This document shows, piece by piece, positions 15,645 through 23,355 of a stretch of DNA of 25,503 nt; within the stretch, counting starts at the first letter, position 1; every line of letters starts with the position of its first letter. The DNA comes from Myxococcales bacterium. GTDB lineage: Bacteria > Myxococcota_A > Bradymonadia > UBA4248. Below the pieces are notes generated by a model. It did not search any database. It was given only the letters and a program-made list of their open reading frames with translations, and was not told the origin of the DNA. The translations under genes were made by a program, and so were the position numbers. The DNA lies in contig SFMP01000011.1 of the NCBI GenBank assembly GCA_004554395.1, positions 1 to 25,503 on the forward strand, written 5' to 3'.

Positions 15645-15825
15645 GGGCGTATGCCGCTTGCCGGCATAGCCCGACGAGCGCGGCGTATTTGCCGCAGGCA
15701 AATAGCTGCGCAAAGCGTGGCGTATTGAGCCGTAGGCGAAATAGCCACGCAGGCGGGCGTATTGAGCCGTAGGCGAAATAGCCACGCAGGCGGGCGTATT
15801 GAGCCGTAGGCGAAATAGCACCGCC
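15645..15825 (-). repeat. Array C: five TAT..ATA-C palindromic elements, three in perfect 37-bp register
   Basis: Read on the minus strand, elements lie at 15645-15672, 15678-15711, 15715-15750, about 15752-15787 and 15789-15825. The unpaired base (G on the plus strand) lies at 15649, 15685, 15722, 15759 and 15796, spaced 36, 37, 37 and 37. The last three are near-identical 37-bp tandem copies. The first two have different sequences but the same plan (arms GGGC/GCCC; GCGC/GCGC). The array fills the space downstream of the 15836-17053 gene. There are no unique spacers, so it is not CRISPR. Confidence 0.85.
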
Positions 15826-15835
15826 GAGCTCAAAA

Positions 15836-17053
15836 TTACAAATATAAAGACGATTCGACGATGCCCATATCGGCGAATAGCTTGAGATAGCTGTGTTTTG
15901 GGGCAAAGCGGGCGGCGTGAATCCAGGCATTTTTGAGCGCGGGATCGAGGTCATCGGCCGCGGGGTCGTCGGCAGCAATGGCGCGCATGACGTCGGCAAT
16001 GGCGCGTAGGTGTGCACAAAATTCATCCCAATTGAGTAAAACCGAATTGAGTTCGTTGCGCATGGCGATACGGTCGGAATAATTCGCCTCCGCGCGTCTG
16101 AGCCAGGCGAAATTGACGCCGTCTTCGAGGAGCGTTTGTTGGAGTGTGCGCGTGAGGATTTCTTTGGGCGGCTGGCGGCTGGCGCAGGCGTCGGGGTCGA
16201 TTTCGAGCGATTCGATTTCGAGGGCGGCATCGAAGACTTGCGCCAAAAGACGCGCGTGCTGCGTATGGGTAAACGTAGGCATATCGGCGGCTGCTCGCAC
16301 ATAATCGGCGACGGTCTCGAACGACGTCTCTTGCATTTCGTGGAAAATTCGACAACTAATGGCAAACCACGAATATGATTCAGCGAGTTGTGCAAGCGAA
16401 TCTTCATCGGGAGCGTATTTGGCGAGGCTTCGGTCGGGGGCAGATTGTTCGACGGCGTCGAGTAATATTTTATTTACAGGCTTATTGAACGAATTGATCG
16501 CAAGCATGTCGGCCTTGAGCGAATAAAGTTCGGTTTCGAGCGCGCAAATGGCATCGTCCGTGCGCCCTTTGAGCCGTTCGGCAATGGCGTCGATGTCGAA
16601 GAAGATAGCCGAGGCAAACGGGATGTTTTCGGCGATGGCGTCGAAGACGTGGGGGTCGGCAAATTCGTCGAGGAGCGCGCCACAAGGAATCCCGACGATC
16701 GACGACTGCTCGCGGACGTATTTGAATAAAATATTGTCGCCAAGCGAAAATATTGCAGAAAGTTTTTCGAGAACGCCATCCGAGAGCGACTCTTGGATTT
16801 GTTGTAGCGGCGTGACACCGGGCTGTTCGAGGCAGAGGCAGTAGGGGGCGTCGACGCCTTGTGCGCGCAATTCGGCGATGAGTTTGCGCTCGCAATACTC
16901 GCGATAACGCGGCTGTGCCACGATGAGAACGCGACCGTTGGGCCAAATCTGGCGGATAAACGCTCCGAGGTGGTCGGCGATTCCGGCTTGAAAGGCGATC
17001 GTCGCGCGTTGTTGGGGCAAGAAGTTGGCAAACAGGAAATCGGCAATGCGCAT
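15836..17053 (-). CDS. Diverged glycerol-1-phosphate dehydrogenase / AraM-like protein
   Basis: A 405-residue cytoplasmic protein that looks like the iron-alcohol dehydrogenase/dehydroquinate synthase fold, closest by eye to sn-glycerol-1-phosphate dehydrogenases (AraM). Matches: a VLIVAQPRYREYCERKL strand-helix; FSLGDNILFKYVREQSSIVGIPCGALLDEFADP where the family has a GSGTxxDxxK..GIPxxxxPTxxSMDG segment; FTHTQHARLLAQVF near the HG metal-ligand region; and FAPKHSYLKLFADMGIV like the family's RYTxLDxLxxLGLL ending. The glycine-rich NAD motif and some metal ligands appear eroded, so activity is uncertain. The start at 17053 has GAGG five bases upstream; the ATG at 17185 would add 44 unlikely residues. 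It lies 153 bp after the next gene, on the same strand. Confidence 0.6.
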   Translation of the reverse strand: MRIADFLFANFLPQQRATIAFQAGIADHLGAFIRQIWPNGRVLIVAQPRYREYCERKLIAELRAQGVDAPYCLCLEQPGVTPLQQIQESLSDGVLEKLSAIFSLGDNILFKYVREQSSIVGIPCGALLDEFADPHVFDAIAENIPFASAIFFDIDAIAERLKGRTDDAICALETELYSLKADMLAINSFNKPVNKILLDAVEQSAPDRSLAKYAPDEDSLAQLAESYSWFAISCRIFHEMQETSFETVADYVRAAADMPTFTHTQHARLLAQVFDAALEIESLEIDPDACASRQPPKEILTRTLQQTLLEDGVNFAWLRRAEANYSDRIAMRNELNSVLLNWDEFCAHLRAIADVMRAIAADDPAADDLDPALKNAWIHAARFAPKHSYLKLFADMGIVESSLYL

Positions 17054-17206
17054 GGCAACCTCACTCTTTAATCGCGTGAAAAGTGCCGCCAAGGCGGTGC
17101 AGCGGCGAACTGCGACGCCAGACGCACACGATAACTCGGGCCAAGGCGGCAAAACACTACTCATTGACCGCTTAGCATAGCGCAAAACGGCCTACTTTTG
17201 AATAGT

Positions 17207-18880
17207 TCATTGCCAATTGAGGAATTTGTTCCACTCGAAGGGGAATGTCGGCGATTTGGTCGATGTGGTGCGCAAAAGCCAAAGTTGACCGAAGGTAAAC
17301 GGATCGGCCCATTGCCATTGGCTCGTTTTCGACGACTCGAAATCGCCGTTTTCGTGGATATCGTGCTGTATGAGGCTCATGCCAATGCCCTGAGGACCGG
17401 CGATTTTTTGCATCGATTGGGCGCCCAAAAACGAGGCCGGTATTTGAACATCGACGACGTAGCCGCTCGGCGTCGGCTTGACATGTGCGATCGGCAAGCC
17501 GCGCCAATAGTCACGCATCGGGTGGATCGGGACGATGCAACCGTTTGCCGTGATGGCAAAGGCGTAGACGTCGGCATCGATTTCGTGGCGATAGGGCGAT
17601 TGATTGTAGGATTTTTCGTATTCCGCTTGCCACGTTTGCGGCGCGTTGCGGTCGATTTGAAGGGCGGGCGCCAAATCGAGCCAAACTTCGACGTGGTCGA
17701 TCGTCTGAAGCGCCATCGTTTCGCGACACATCGGCGACTGCGATCGAGCAACGTCGTGCGCCATGTCGTCGATCATCGCGCGTAACGTCGGCTTTGAATA
17801 TTGTTTCGCGCCCTGATGATTCGATTGTATATTATTCTGAATTCCGTTTATCGAACCGAATACATCGTCATCATGCGCATCGATGGCGATATTGAGTGCA
17901 TCGTCGTTCCAAGAAACGGCATAAGAAAGCGGGGTCGATTTCGTGCCGTATTTGGCGCTTCGATTGGGCGACAAAGCGATCGATTTCGTTTCGTCGTATG
18001 GAGCAAAGACCATTTCGTAATCGGCGGATTGGGCGCGGGCTGGCAAAAACGATCCATCGGGAAGATGGGAATATGTGCGCGTTGCCGTCATCTGTTCGAA
18101 ATCGAAGCGATTGTATTGCGCCGCGTGCGCCTGCGGCTCGCGCGTCGTGATTTCGTAGGCTTGTACGCGAGCCCGCCATTGTGCATCGAAGAAGAGGTCG
18201 TGGCATTCGTGGAATTGCCACGAAGCAATGCGCCAATCTTCGCAAAAGGCAAATCCGCGGTTGGCGGGCGAATCGCCGACTGTTCGCGTGTAGTTCGCGA
18301 CCGTCGAGGCGATGTTTTGGTGGTGTTCGAAGCGCAAGATGGGCGCCAAATCGTCGTCGAAAGAGTAGATGGCGAGGCTTTGGCGTAGCGTGCCGCGTCG
18401 CTCGGTCTGCGCTAAGACGATGGCTTCGTAGGCGCCGTCGTCGTTGACATCGTGAAATGTATAGCTCAAGAGCGATTGTTTCCGCCAATGGACTTTGTTG
18501 ACGACGGCCCAAGCGGCTTTGAGAAACCAGCCATCGATGTTTTGGAGTCGCTTGAGATCGGCAATGGCGAGCTTGTCGCGATAGACGAATCGCTCGCTCG
18601 ATGGGTGCGGCGTAGAGGCGCTTGCCGAATGCTTCGCTTTAGGGCTTTTGGCAGGCGTCTCGGGAGCTGTTTGTTTGATGGCATTTGTCGTCTCTTCGTG
18701 CGCCATTTGGCGCAAAGACGGCGTTGGAGACGGGGGAATTTGCGCTTCGGGCGTCGAATTCGACGGTGCACCGACGTCGTCTTGCGCCGCAAGGGGAAGA
18801 GCAAATAACGGCGACGGAGCGCATAAAATGCCCCAGATCGCCACAGTTTGAATCCGTATCGTAGATATAAAATTTGCCAT
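17207..18880 (-). CDS. Large secreted protein with CBM9-like C-terminal region
   Basis: A 557-residue exported protein. A signal peptide (about residues 1-30, ending FALPLAAQ) is followed by a Pro/Ser/Thr-rich linker to about residue 100. A middle domain contains DVNDDGAYEAIVLA, resembling an FG-GAP/VCBS-like calcium strand. The C-terminal part (about 330-550) has HVEVWLDLAPA, YAFAITANGCIV and PSGYVVDVQIPASFLG, the pattern of family 9 carbohydrate-binding-like domains. A glycan-related envelope role is plausible but unproven. The ATG at 18880 is chosen because AAAGG lies eight bases upstream; the in-frame GTG at 18898 would overlap it. It has its own promoter. Confidence 0.75.
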   Translation of the reverse strand: MANFISTIRIQTVAIWGILCAPSPLFALPLAAQDDVGAPSNSTPEAQIPPSPTPSLRQMAHEETTNAIKQTAPETPAKSPKAKHSASASTPHPSSERFVYRDKLAIADLKRLQNIDGWFLKAAWAVVNKVHWRKQSLLSYTFHDVNDDGAYEAIVLAQTERRGTLRQSLAIYSFDDDLAPILRFEHHQNIASTVANYTRTVGDSPANRGFAFCEDWRIASWQFHECHDLFFDAQWRARVQAYEITTREPQAHAAQYNRFDFEQMTATRTYSHLPDGSFLPARAQSADYEMVFAPYDETKSIALSPNRSAKYGTKSTPLSYAVSWNDDALNIAIDAHDDDVFGSINGIQNNIQSNHQGAKQYSKPTLRAMIDDMAHDVARSQSPMCRETMALQTIDHVEVWLDLAPALQIDRNAPQTWQAEYEKSYNQSPYRHEIDADVYAFAITANGCIVPIHPMRDYWRGLPIAHVKPTPSGYVVDVQIPASFLGAQSMQKIAGPQGIGMSLIQHDIHENGDFESSKTSQWQWADPFTFGQLWLLRTTSTKSPTFPFEWNKFLNWQ

Positions 18881-18913
18881 CGCACACGCCTTTCGCACAA
18901 AAGCCGAACGACG

Positions 18914-18941
18914 ATTTTATGACTTCTCGGAGATATGTCGA
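18914..18941 (-). promoter_or_regulatory. Sigma70-type promoter of the secreted-protein gene
   Basis: On the minus strand, TCGACA (-35, five of six; plus positions 18936-18941) and TAAAAT (-10, five of six; 18914-18919) are 16 bp apart. The predicted start near 18907 gives a leader of about 27 nt containing the AAAGG ribosome site. It lies just beyond the yitT terminator. Confidence 0.5.
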
Positions 18942-18975
18942 ATTTTTGATGTTTGCGGCGAATGAGATCGATGAC

Positions 18976-18999
18976 AAAAAAACCGCCCTAAATGGGCGG
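18976..18999 (-). terminator. Rho-independent terminator of the YitT gene
   Basis: CCGCCC (18983-18988) pairs with GGGCGG (18994-18999) around a five-base loop. On the minus strand the stem is followed by seven Ts (18982-18976). It lies about 47 bases after the YitT stop. Confidence 0.88.
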
Positions 19000-19046
19000 C
19001 TTTGCTCGACAAACCAAAAAGAAAACTTCGCAAACGAAACAAACGC

Positions 19047-20294
19047 CTACTTCTGAGCGATGACCTCGTCGAGATCGATGCATTGTTCGATGCTCGAGGC
19101 GACGGCTTCGAGTTCGACGGCGTGCTCGCGAGCTTTTTGCGCGTCTTCGCGAGCGGCAATCGCTTGCGATTCGGCGTTTTCGGCATCGGCTTTTGCAACA
19201 GCTGCTTCGTGATCGGTCGTGGCGCTATCGGCGATGGCTCGGGCGTCGAGGGCTTTTTTGTCGGCGATTTGCGCGGCGAGTTCGGCGCGAATAGCGGCTT
19301 GTGCGGCCTGTGCCGCGGCCTCGGCCGCCTCGCGTCTTTGGACATTCTTGAGGAACTTGAGATCGACTTCTTCGCGGCTTCGGAATCCCTCGCCCAAGAC
19401 TTCGTGCACGTTTTCGACGATTAAGAAGGCATTCGGGTCGAGCTCGCGGATATGCGGTGCCAACTCGCGGGCATCGCGCGGACTGACGACCGTCATCAGA
19501 ACGTCTTTATCTTTCTTCGTATACATACCGCGAGCATAGAACGACGTCACGCCGCGATCGAGATGCTTCATGATGAAATCGGATATTTCGTCGACTTTCG
19601 TACTGAATATGATGATCTTTTTCGCATAATCGAAGCCATAGACGACGAGATCGATGAGCCAACTCGACAAATAAAGCGATATGAGCGCATAGAACGCTAG
19701 CGCAATCGCGGGGATCTCGGTTGTGCCTTTTTGATAGAGCACGACGGTGGCGATGGCGATGACGAAGAAATCGACGATCATCATCGAAAGCCCCGGCGAT
19801 ATTCCAAAGCGCTTCTTGAGAATCGCACAGACGATTTCTGTCCCAGCCGTCGTGCCCTTGAACTTGAAGACGAGACCAAGCCCAATGCCGATGAAAAGGC
19901 TGCCGATGAAGATGAAGAAAAAGAAATCGTGCGTGAGCAAGTACTGGATTGTCGCCGAATCTTGGAGATGAAGCCAACGAAATCCGGGCACGTCGCCGCG
20001 TAGCAAGTCGATAAAAAAGGCATTGCTAAAGAAGCCATAAAACGTCCGAATCCCAAAGGCGCTCCCGAGTTCGACGACGCCCCAAATGAAAAGCGGGATA
20101 TTGAGGAGGATGATGAGCTGACCGACGGTGAGGTAATCGAAGACGAAGTTTATCGTCATCGAAAGCCCCGTCACGCCGCCGGGAACGACGTCTGCCTCGA
20201 TGTTGAATAGAGCTAGACCGATGGCTGAGATAAAACTCCCCAACGTGATCATGAAATAGTCAAAGACGACTTGAATTTTTTTCGACAGAAGCAC
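19047..20294 (-). CDS. YitT-family membrane protein with C-terminal coiled-coil extension
   Basis: A 415-residue inner-membrane protein. Residues about 1-210 hold five or six membrane helices with YitT-family motifs (NIEADVVPGGVTGLSM, FKGTTAGTEIVCAILKK, GISPGLSMMIVDF). Residues about 215-300 match the DUF2179 domain (FYARGMYTKKDKDVLMTVVSPRD, HIRELDPNAFLIVENVHEVLGEGF). Residues about 305-415 are an Ala/Glu/Lys-rich heptad-like segment, likely a coiled coil, absent from standard YitT proteins of about 280-300 aa. The start is GTG at 20294, supported by GGAGG five bases upstream. Transport substrate is unknown for most of the family. It diverges from lolA across a 486-bp regulatory gap. Confidence 0.9.
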   Translation of the reverse strand: MLLSKKIQVVFDYFMITLGSFISAIGLALFNIEADVVPGGVTGLSMTINFVFDYLTVGQLIILLNIPLFIWGVVELGSAFGIRTFYGFFSNAFFIDLLRGDVPGFRWLHLQDSATIQYLLTHDFFFFIFIGSLFIGIGLGLVFKFKGTTAGTEIVCAILKKRFGISPGLSMMIVDFFVIAIATVVLYQKGTTEIPAIALAFYALISLYLSSWLIDLVVYGFDYAKKIIIFSTKVDEISDFIMKHLDRGVTSFYARGMYTKKDKDVLMTVVSPRDARELAPHIRELDPNAFLIVENVHEVLGEGFRSREEVDLKFLKNVQRREAAEAAAQAAQAAIRAELAAQIADKKALDARAIADSATTDHEAAVAKADAENAESQAIAAREDAQKAREHAVELEAVASSIEQCIDLDEVIAQK

Positions 20295-20363
20295 TCGATC
20301 CTCCGATTAAAAGCATCGCGATATTCGTTACTCTTGGATGGGATTCGCGCCGAGTTTGCACTG

Positions 20364-20451
20364 CATGAATGATATTCATGATTATGCTCTCAAAACGCAA
20401 TTTCCATGAAATACATTCGAGATTACCAGAGATATCGTGAATTTTATTCAC
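20364..20451. promoter_or_regulatory. Three phased TGAA-N5-TTCA operator-like sites
   Basis: Site 1 (20364-20380) has 7-bp arms CATGAAT/ATTCATG. Site 3 (20437-20451) has 6-bp arms GTGAAT/ATTCAC. Site 2 (20405-20421) is a weaker form (CATGAAA, ATTCGAG). Centres are at 20372, 20413 and 20444, so 41 and 31 bp apart, about four and three helical turns. Sites 1 and 3 fit TGAANNWNNTTCA, the consensus published for the LysR-type regulator MetR. They lie closer to yitT than to lolA. No regulator gene is in the window. Confidence 0.5.
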
Positions 20452-20473
20452 AACACAGCGATTCTCGACGAAC

Positions 20474-20497
20474 TTTTGCGATGAGCACATCGCAAAA
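20474..20497. repeat. Perfect 10-bp inverted repeat between yitT and lolA
   Basis: TTTTGCGATG (20474-20483) and CATCGCAAAA (20488-20497) pair fully around a four-base loop. Neither strand has a proper T-tract after the stem, so an operator or a structured leader is more likely than a terminator. The stretch from 20498 to 20716 shows no gene or element I can name. Confidence 0.6.
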
Positions 20498-20716
20498 ATC
20501 CAAAAATCTAGCGTATCTACAAGGGAAATCATGAGCATGGCGACAAAAAAATGCACGAAAAAGTCGAAAAAGCATATTTTTCTTGCCATTGCGAAGCGAG
20601 TTGACCATTTGATGCGCCGCTCCGACGTATGACGATATGGGTCGAATAGACGATGTCTGAGTAGATGCGGCACAGATTTTGGATTCGTTCGGCGCAAGGG
20701 CTCCTCGCCCGGGTTA

Positions 20717-20742
20717 TGCGTTCGCAATGCATTCGCAACGCA
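20717..20742. promoter_or_regulatory. 26-bp imperfect palindrome upstream of lolA
   Basis: TGCGTT and AACGCA flank a core around ATGCAT, giving 10 of 13 symmetric pairs; the three mismatched pairs are CGC opposite CGC. The absence of a loop makes an RNA hairpin unlikely, so a dimeric protein site is the better reading. It sits 39-64 bases before the lolA ATG. Confidence 0.35.
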
Positions 20743-20780
20743 ATAGATTGAGTGAAATACACGATGATGGGGATAGACAA

Positions 20781-21650
20781 ATGAAAAAGAGCATAGGATT
20801 GATATTCGCAGCAGCCCTGTTCGCACTCACGCCGATGTCTTTGTATGCTCAAGACAGCTCGAAGACGGCTCAAGATAGCGCCAATACAGCTCAAGATAAC
20901 TCAAAAACGGCTAAAGACAGCTCCAAAACGGCTAAAGACGGCTCCAAAACAGCTCAAGACAGCTCCAAAACGGGTTCTAACCCGAAATCGTATGCGTCGG
21001 TTTCGAGCCTCATCGCCAACGCGATGCACGCCGCCAAAGACGATCGCGCCATCGAAACGTCGAAAGGCGGCATCGTCGCCGACGACGCTCGCGTCTACGT
21101 CGATGCCGTTCAAGCATACTACGACGCAGCAAAGACGTTTTCGGCATCGTTCGATCAGAGCTTCGAAACGGTCGACGGCGTCAAAAAAGCTTCGTCGGGC
21201 GTCGTCTGGTTCAAAAAACCTGGGCTCATGCGCTGGGACTACGAAAAACCCGAATCGCGATTCCTACTCAGCGACGGCAGCTTTTTCTGGTCGTGGGAAC
21301 CCGTCTATCGCCAGTTCTGCAAACAAAACCTCGCGACGTCGCAATTGCCCACGGCGCTCACGTTTTTGGCAGGCACCGGGCGCATCGAAGACGACTTTTC
21401 GATCAAATTGGGCACAGTCAAAGGCGATCAAGTCGAGCTCTTGCTCACGCCACTCACCCCTTCGCTCGCTTTCGAAAGCATCCGATTCGACATCCTCATG
21501 CCGACGGCCAAAGTCTATCGCGTGACGATTTACGACGCGATGGGCAATATCAATAAGATAACGTTCAAATCGCCCGAGATAAATGCACCTCTCGACGATG
21601 CCTCATTCAAATTCGTACCGCCGGCCGACGCCAAGCAGATTTGCGACTAA
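20781..21650 (+). CDS. lolA: Outer-membrane lipoprotein carrier protein LolA (with N-terminal repeat linker)
   Basis: A 289-residue periplasmic protein. A Sec signal peptide (MKKSIGLIFAAALFALTPMSLYA) ends at about residue 23. Residues 24-65 are six copies of a seven-residue unit like QDSSKTA. The LolA domain starts near residue 110 with the family order TFSASFDQSFETVDG, SGVVWFKKPGLMRWDYEKPE, LLSDGSFFWSWEP and DDASFKFVPP. LolA carries lipoproteins from the inner membrane to LolB or the outer membrane, fitting the lipoproteins encoded nearby. It is about 85 residues longer than E. coli LolA, owing to the N-terminal linker. GGGGA precedes the ATG; the open frame back to 20679 is not used. It appears to be a single-gene unit. 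Confidence 0.9.
   Translation: MKKSIGLIFAAALFALTPMSLYAQDSSKTAQDSANTAQDNSKTAKDSSKTAKDGSKTAQDSSKTGSNPKSYASVSSLIANAMHAAKDDRAIETSKGGIVADDARVYVDAVQAYYDAAKTFSASFDQSFETVDGVKKASSGVVWFKKPGLMRWDYEKPESRFLLSDGSFFWSWEPVYRQFCKQNLATSQLPTALTFLAGTGRIEDDFSIKLGTVKGDQVELLLTPLTPSLAFESIRFDILMPTAKVYRVTIYDAMGNINKITFKSPEINAPLDDASFKFVPPADAKQICD
20850..20975 (+). repeat. Six 21-bp tandem repeats in lolA
   Basis: Six units of 21 bp encode (Q/K)-D-x-(S/A)-(K/N)-T-(A/G) directly after the signal peptide. Units differ at a few bases (for example AAGACAGCTCCAAAACGGCT versus variants). The period keeps the frame, so copy number can change without disrupting LolA. Confidence 0.88.
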
Positions 21651-21767
21651 AGCGTCGATTCCTATCATCCAGAGGCGCAATCTCTTAGCATCGCTCCCCA
21701 TCGCAATACATCATACACTGCCCCATCACAGATGGTGCCGCCGCCACATCGGGCAACATGAATATAG

Positions 21768-21796
21768 TTGCGTCGCAAGCCCCAATTCGATACGAT
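21768..21796 (+). promoter_or_regulatory. Possible promoter of the FHA gene
   Basis: TTGCGT (21768-21773) and TACGAT (21791-21796) are 17 bp apart; each matches the sigma70 consensus only in part. It would give a leader of about 40 nt including AGGAGGT. Weak evidence. Confidence 0.25.
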
Positions 21797-21842
21797 ACAA
21801 AGTTGTTTCGTGTTTTGGGGCAATGCATCCTAGGAGGTAAGC

Positions 21843-22595
21843 ATGACTCGGCTATGTCAACGATGTGGAAAGCCCGTCCACGTCGGTTTTAAGTTTTGCA
21901 ATGTCTGCGGCGAACCCGTCAACGACGATGGTGCTTCGGCGGGCGACGTCGTGTCGTACTCGCCACTATTGGGTATTCGCGGCCGCACGCTGCGCGTGCT
22001 CACCGGCGATCATGCTGGCCAGTTCTACGATGCGTTCCCCGCTGTCACAGTTGGGCGCAACAACGCCGATATCGTCTCAGCCGATCCGACGGTTTCCCCC
22101 GTCCACGCTCGACTCGATGCCACCGAATCCGGTGCCCAAATTCAAGACATGGACTCGCTCAACGGCGTTTTCGTGCGCACAAAAGACGAAAAAACGCTTC
22201 TTCACGATAACGATATCATCCGCGCCGGCGATCACTTGTTCCTGTTCGAAGTCATCGCACTCGACCGCTATAGCGAAGAATCGGGCACCGAATTCTATGC
22301 CGCTCCGCTACGCGGCGAAAACTTCCGACTCGTCGAAATACTCGCAGGCGGCATGCGCGGCCGCGCATGTGTCGCCACCGACGGATGCATCACCGTCGGA
22401 CGATCAGAAGGCGACTTCGTCTTCCCCGACGACGAAAAAATGAGCCCCCGACACTTCTCCATCCGATGGAGCCAACGCGGCGGACTCCTCATCGACGTCG
22501 CATTTAACGGGACTTTCGTCCAAATTCACGACGTCGAAGCTATCGCGCGCGGCGACATATTTTTTATCGGGAACGAACTCTACGAAATGATGTAA
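21843..22595 (+). CDS. Zinc-ribbon protein with tandem FHA domains
   Basis: A 250-residue cytoplasmic protein. An N-terminal zinc ribbon has Cys at residues 5, 8, 19 and 22. Two forkhead-associated domains follow: the first (about 65-140) has VGRNNAD, SPVHARL and SLNGVFV; the second (about 170-248) has VGRSEGDFVF, SPRHFSIRW and FNGTFV. GR, S-x-x-H and N-G are the phosphothreonine-binding residues and are present in both. FHA proteins read Ser/Thr-kinase signals, which are abundant in Myxococcota. AGGAGGT lies six bases before the ATG. The SUMF1-like lipoprotein gene follows 12 bp later, so the two are co-transcribed. No kinase is in the window. Confidence 0.9.
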   Translation: MTRLCQRCGKPVHVGFKFCNVCGEPVNDDGASAGDVVSYSPLLGIRGRTLRVLTGDHAGQFYDAFPAVTVGRNNADIVSADPTVSPVHARLDATESGAQIQDMDSLNGVFVRTKDEKTLLHDNDIIRAGDHLFLFEVIALDRYSEESGTEFYAAPLRGENFRLVEILAGGMRGRACVATDGCITVGRSEGDFVFPDDEKMSPRHFSIRWSQRGGLLIDVAFNGTFVQIHDVEAIARGDIFFIGNELYEMM

Positions 22596-22607
22596 AGGAG
22601 CTACACG

Positions 22608-23219
22608 ATGAAAAAACTACTTCTCTCTTTTGCACTTTGCCTACTCCCACTCGTCATCACCTCGTGCGGACTCGAAGAAGTCTGCGAAAACGAAGCCCAA
22701 CAAGTCCGCATCACGCCGTCGACCGGCTCGGCCTTCCTCATCGATAAATTCGAAGCATCGCGAACGAATGCAACAGCCCAAACCGCCGGCACAGGCGTCA
22801 CCATGGCTTGCAATCTGCAAAACACGATTCCTTGGGGCAACGTCACCTACGAAGACGCACGAAACGCCTGCCTCGACGCCGGGAAACGACTCTGCACAAA
22901 AGACGAATGGATGGCCGCATGCGGGAGCAATTATTACCCCTATGGCCAAAAGTTCGATAACACGGCATGCGCCAGCTCGGGCGTCGAAAGTAGCCCAACC
23001 GGCTCAAAATCCAAATGCAAATCGAACGCTAACGTCTTCGATATGTCGGGCAATTTGCGCGAATGGGTCGAAGAAGGCATCCTGATGGGCGGCGCCTATA
23101 GCTCCGGGCAAGAAGATTTGCGATGTACATCGTCCCTACCTCCCCAAAACGGTGCGCTCCTATACAGCCCCAGCGCGGCCGACGGCTTCCGTTGCTGCCA
23201 AGATATCGCGCTTCAATAG
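22608..23219 (+). CDS. SUMF1/FGE-like lipoprotein
   Basis: A 203-residue lipoprotein with a signal peptide ending in the lipobox VITSC (Cys about residue 20). The rest resembles a short formylglycine-generating-enzyme/sulfatase-modifying-factor domain: FLIDKFEASR, WGNVTYEDARNACLDAGKRLCTKDEWMAAC, YPYG, NVFDMSGNLREWVEE, GGAY and DGFRCC. Residues needed for copper-dependent FGE catalysis are not clearly present, so a binding or structural role is likelier. It has about 13 cysteines, probably disulfide-bonded. AAGGAG lies eight bases before the ATG. It is the second gene of the FHA operon. Confidence 0.88.
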   Translation: MKKLLLSFALCLLPLVITSCGLEEVCENEAQQVRITPSTGSAFLIDKFEASRTNATAQTAGTGVTMACNLQNTIPWGNVTYEDARNACLDAGKRLCTKDEWMAACGSNYYPYGQKFDNTACASSGVESSPTGSKSKCKSNANVFDMSGNLREWVEEGILMGGAYSSGQEDLRCTSSLPPQNGALLYSPSAADGFRCCQDIALQ

Positions 23220-23355
23220 CCCCCCCCACCAGCATCTACAGGCGACAATTCGCAACGACGTCGAACCAAGCCCGCGCCACGCTCGGCAAAAGCGGCGCGG
23301 CCGAAGTCGCCAAACCAATCACGCCACACCATGGGCAACACAATGGCATCTTAGC

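Noticed and set aside
15722..15825. Short regular 37-bp repeats that could suggest a CRISPR array
   Set aside because: The copies are contiguous and near-identical with no unique spacers, are palindromic, and no cas gene is near.
20364..20451. ArgR (ARG box) reading of the phased sites
   Set aside because: ARG boxes have a four-base A/T centre between TGAAT and ATTCA; these have three bases, and boxes are usually paired 3 bp apart.
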